From Parvularcula sp964342585 (GTDB taxonomy: Bacteria; Pseudomonadota; Alphaproteobacteria; Caulobacterales; Parvularculaceae): a DNA stretch of 8,158 nucleotides. The stretch is from NCBI GenBank assembly GCA_964342585.1, contig CAYFHK010000120.1:1-8158 (forward strand), read 5' to 3'. The first letter of the stretch is position 1, and each line of letters begins with the position of its first letter. Below, piece by piece: positions 7,327-8,158 of the stretch. Position numbers and translations under genes: made by a program. A model generated the notes under the pieces. That model searched no databases, was not told where the DNA came from, and saw only the letters and a list, made by a program, of their open reading frames with translations.

Positions 7327-7452
7327 TTAACGAGCCTCAAGCTCGACCTCTTGTTCAATGATCCGTTGGACGGGCTGCCGCCGATCGCCGACAACATAGA
7401 GAAGAACGACGGTGCAGAGAACCAACACTAGAAGAAACATCGTAAAACGCAT
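7327..7452 (-). CDS. Small single-pass membrane protein, 41 residues, unknown function
   Basis: This short frame runs from an ATG at 7452 to a TAA at 7329-7327. The product begins MRFTM, has one strong hydrophobic helix of about 17 residues (6-21: FLLVLVLCTVVLLYVV) and ends in a charged tail with Arg residues next to the membrane (GDRRQPVQR) and an acidic stretch (EQEVELEAR). Such a layout suggests an inner-membrane peptide whose topology cannot be fixed from sequence. Its stop is 4 bases before the ATG of the secreted protein, and the likely ribosome binding site of that gene (GAGG at 7338-7335) lies in its last codons, so the two are translationally linked. Its own ribosome binding site is weak (GGGA, 5 bases before the ATG). 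It fills the otherwise empty leader between the rarA end and the secreted gene. The coding call rests on composition and spacing only. Confidence 0.65.
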   Translation of the reverse strand: MRFTMFLLVLVLCTVVLLYVVGDRRQPVQRIIEQEVELEAR

Positions 7453-7481
7453 TCGGGTCCCGTCTGTCGCGTCGCAACATG

Positions 7482-7510
7482 AGCTTAACGGGATCTTTCC
7501 GGCGAGACAA
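7482..7510 (-). promoter_or_regulatory. Possible promoter of the small membrane gene-secreted gene-xerD operon
   Basis: On the minus strand TTGTCT (7510-7505) is followed after 17 bases by TAAGCT (7487-7482), about 30 bases before the ATG at 7452. The -35 box is four of six to TTGACA and the -10 box is poor. Position favours it; sequence strength does not. Confidence 0.3.
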
Positions 7511-7559
7511 AGGCGTTGACGCGCGAAAGCGTTGCAAAGGCGTCACCTAAGCAAAGGCG
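7508..7559. repeat. Three direct copies of CAAAGGCG upstream of the xerD operon
   Basis: The 8-mer CAAAGGCG occurs at 7508-7515, 7535-7542 and 7552-7559. Adjacent copies share a ninth base (CAAAGGCGT in the first two, GCAAAGGCG in the last two). A degenerate fourth, GAAAGCGTT, sits at 7525-7533, so spacings run 17, 10 and 17. An inverted pair, TGACGC (7517-7522) and GCGTCA (7540-7545), lies within. The first copy overlaps the proposed -35 box. It could be a regulator binding array or chance in GC-rich DNA. Confidence 0.35.
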
Positions 7560-7568
7560 CCCCGCGCC
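7553..7568 (-). terminator. Weak candidate terminator of rarA
   Basis: Seven bases after the rarA stop the minus strand has a perfect short hairpin: GGCGC, loop GGG, GCGCC (7568-7556). It is followed by TTTGCTT. The stem is only 5 pairs and the T-run is interrupted, so termination may be partial. Confidence 0.35.
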
Positions 7569-7575
7569 GCCCCTC

Positions 7576-8158
7576 TCATTCGTCACGATCGCGCCGCCGG
7601 GCCGCAAACCATTCAAGACGTTCTTTGATCTTCTTCTCCGCGCCGCGGCCAGCAGGGCTATAGAAGGTGTGGCGATCAAGACCCTCGGGAAAATAGTCGA
7701 GCCCTGCGAACCCTTCGGGCGTATCGTGATCATACACATAGCCCTCGCCATAGCCCTCATCCTTCATCAACTTGGTGGGGGCATTCAGCGCGTGTTTAGG
7801 CGGCATCAGCGAGCCTGTCTCACGCGCCGCGCGTTTCGCCGCCTTGAAGGCGGCATAGGCCGCATTCGATTTCGGCGCGCTGGCGAGGTAGGCAACGGCC
7901 TGACCGATGGCGATGTGCCCTTCAGGATCGCCCAAGGCCTCATAAGCTTGCCGGGCCGCGATCACGAGGGGCAGCGCGCTGGGGTCGGCATTGCCCACAT
8001 CTTCACTGGCAATCACCGTCAGCCGGCGGAGCAGAAAGCGGGGATCCTCGCCGCCCTCCAGCATCCGCGCCGCCCAATAAAGCGCGGCATCGGTGTCAGA
8101 GCCACGGATCGACTTCTGCAGCACGCTGGCCAAGTTATAATGATACTCTTGGGACGCA
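7576..8158 (-). CDS. rarA: Replication-associated recombination protein RarA (MgsA), C-terminal part, cut by the window edge
   Basis: RarA is an AAA+ ATPase related to the clamp loader and to eukaryotic WRNIP1; it acts at stalled replication forks. Only the region after the ATPase core is present, about 193 codons open to the right edge. The frame continues past the TTG at 8133 into EYHYNL, which aligns with the family's YNLISALHKS block, so that TTG is an internal Leu codon and not a start. Seen family blocks are KSIRGSDTDAALYWAARML, LTVIASEDVGNADP, AYLASAPKSNAAY, NAPTKLMKDEGYGEGYVYDHD (interrupted only by normal substitutions) and the YFPEGL segment near the end. These form the helical tetramerisation domain in E. 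coli RarA. The C-terminus (AARRRDRDE) is short and charged, as usual. It ends with TGA, 123 bases before the next minus-strand gene; a weak hairpin follows. Walker motifs would lie outside the window. Confidence 0.95.
   Translation of the reverse strand, partial: ASQEYHYNLASVLQKSIRGSDTDAALYWAARMLEGGEDPRFLLRRLTVIASEDVGNADPSALPLVIAARQAYEALGDPEGHIAIGQAVAYLASAPKSNAAYAAFKAAKRAARETGSLMPPKHALNAPTKLMKDEGYGEGYVYDHDTPEGFAGLDYFPEGLDRHTFYSPAGRGAEKKIKERLEWFAARRRDRDE

Noticed and set aside
7323..7397. Upstream ATG for the secreted protein
   Set aside because: It would bury the signal peptide behind 25 polar residues and overlap the small membrane gene in another frame.
7355..7546. A 63-codon minus-strand frame in the gap before the secreted gene
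   Set aside because: It overlaps the 41-residue membrane frame, has an Arg/Ser-rich low-complexity product and no start signal; the hydrophobic frame is the better candidate.

Overview
The window looks like an ordinary stretch of a GC-rich alphaproteobacterial chromosome. This rests on the protein families (MutL with an intact endonuclease motif and the CNHGRP variant, and xerD directly upstream of accA) and on high GC with GC-rich third codon positions throughout. The order or family is not certain from sequence alone. A member of Rhodobacterales, Parvularculales or a relative would fit. There are no RNA genes, CRISPR arrays, insertion sequences or phage genes, and no gap between genes exceeds about 125 bases.

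Layout, plus strand, left half: the 3' nine-tenths of mutL (mismatch repair, cut by the left edge), a marC-family inner-membrane protein, and a polytopic Wzy/O-antigen-ligase-type protein most like the 'O-glycosylation ligase, exosortase A system-associated' family. The marC and ligase genes each have a strong ribosome binding site and are 33 bases apart, so they are probably cotranscribed.

Layout, minus strand, right half, read right to left: the C-terminal third or more of rarA (cut by the right edge), then a likely new transcription unit. That unit holds a 41-residue single-pass membrane protein, a 528-residue secreted alpha-helical protein of unknown function, xerD (chromosome dimer resolution; TTG start overlapping the previous stop by 4 bases) and accA (carboxyltransferase alpha subunit of acetyl-CoA carboxylase). 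accA may also have its own promoter in the 66-base xerD-accA gap.

The plus and minus gene groups converge at position 3781-3784, where the palindrome TTAA supplies both stop codons. A strong hairpin with a U-tract, readable only as a minus-strand terminator because two of its pairs are G-U, lies inside the last codons of the ligase gene and would terminate accA transcription.

I found no clear new multi-gene system. The best candidates for something undescribed are the membrane-peptide and secreted-protein pair coupled to xerD, the orphan exosortase-type ligase, and the compact convergent junction.
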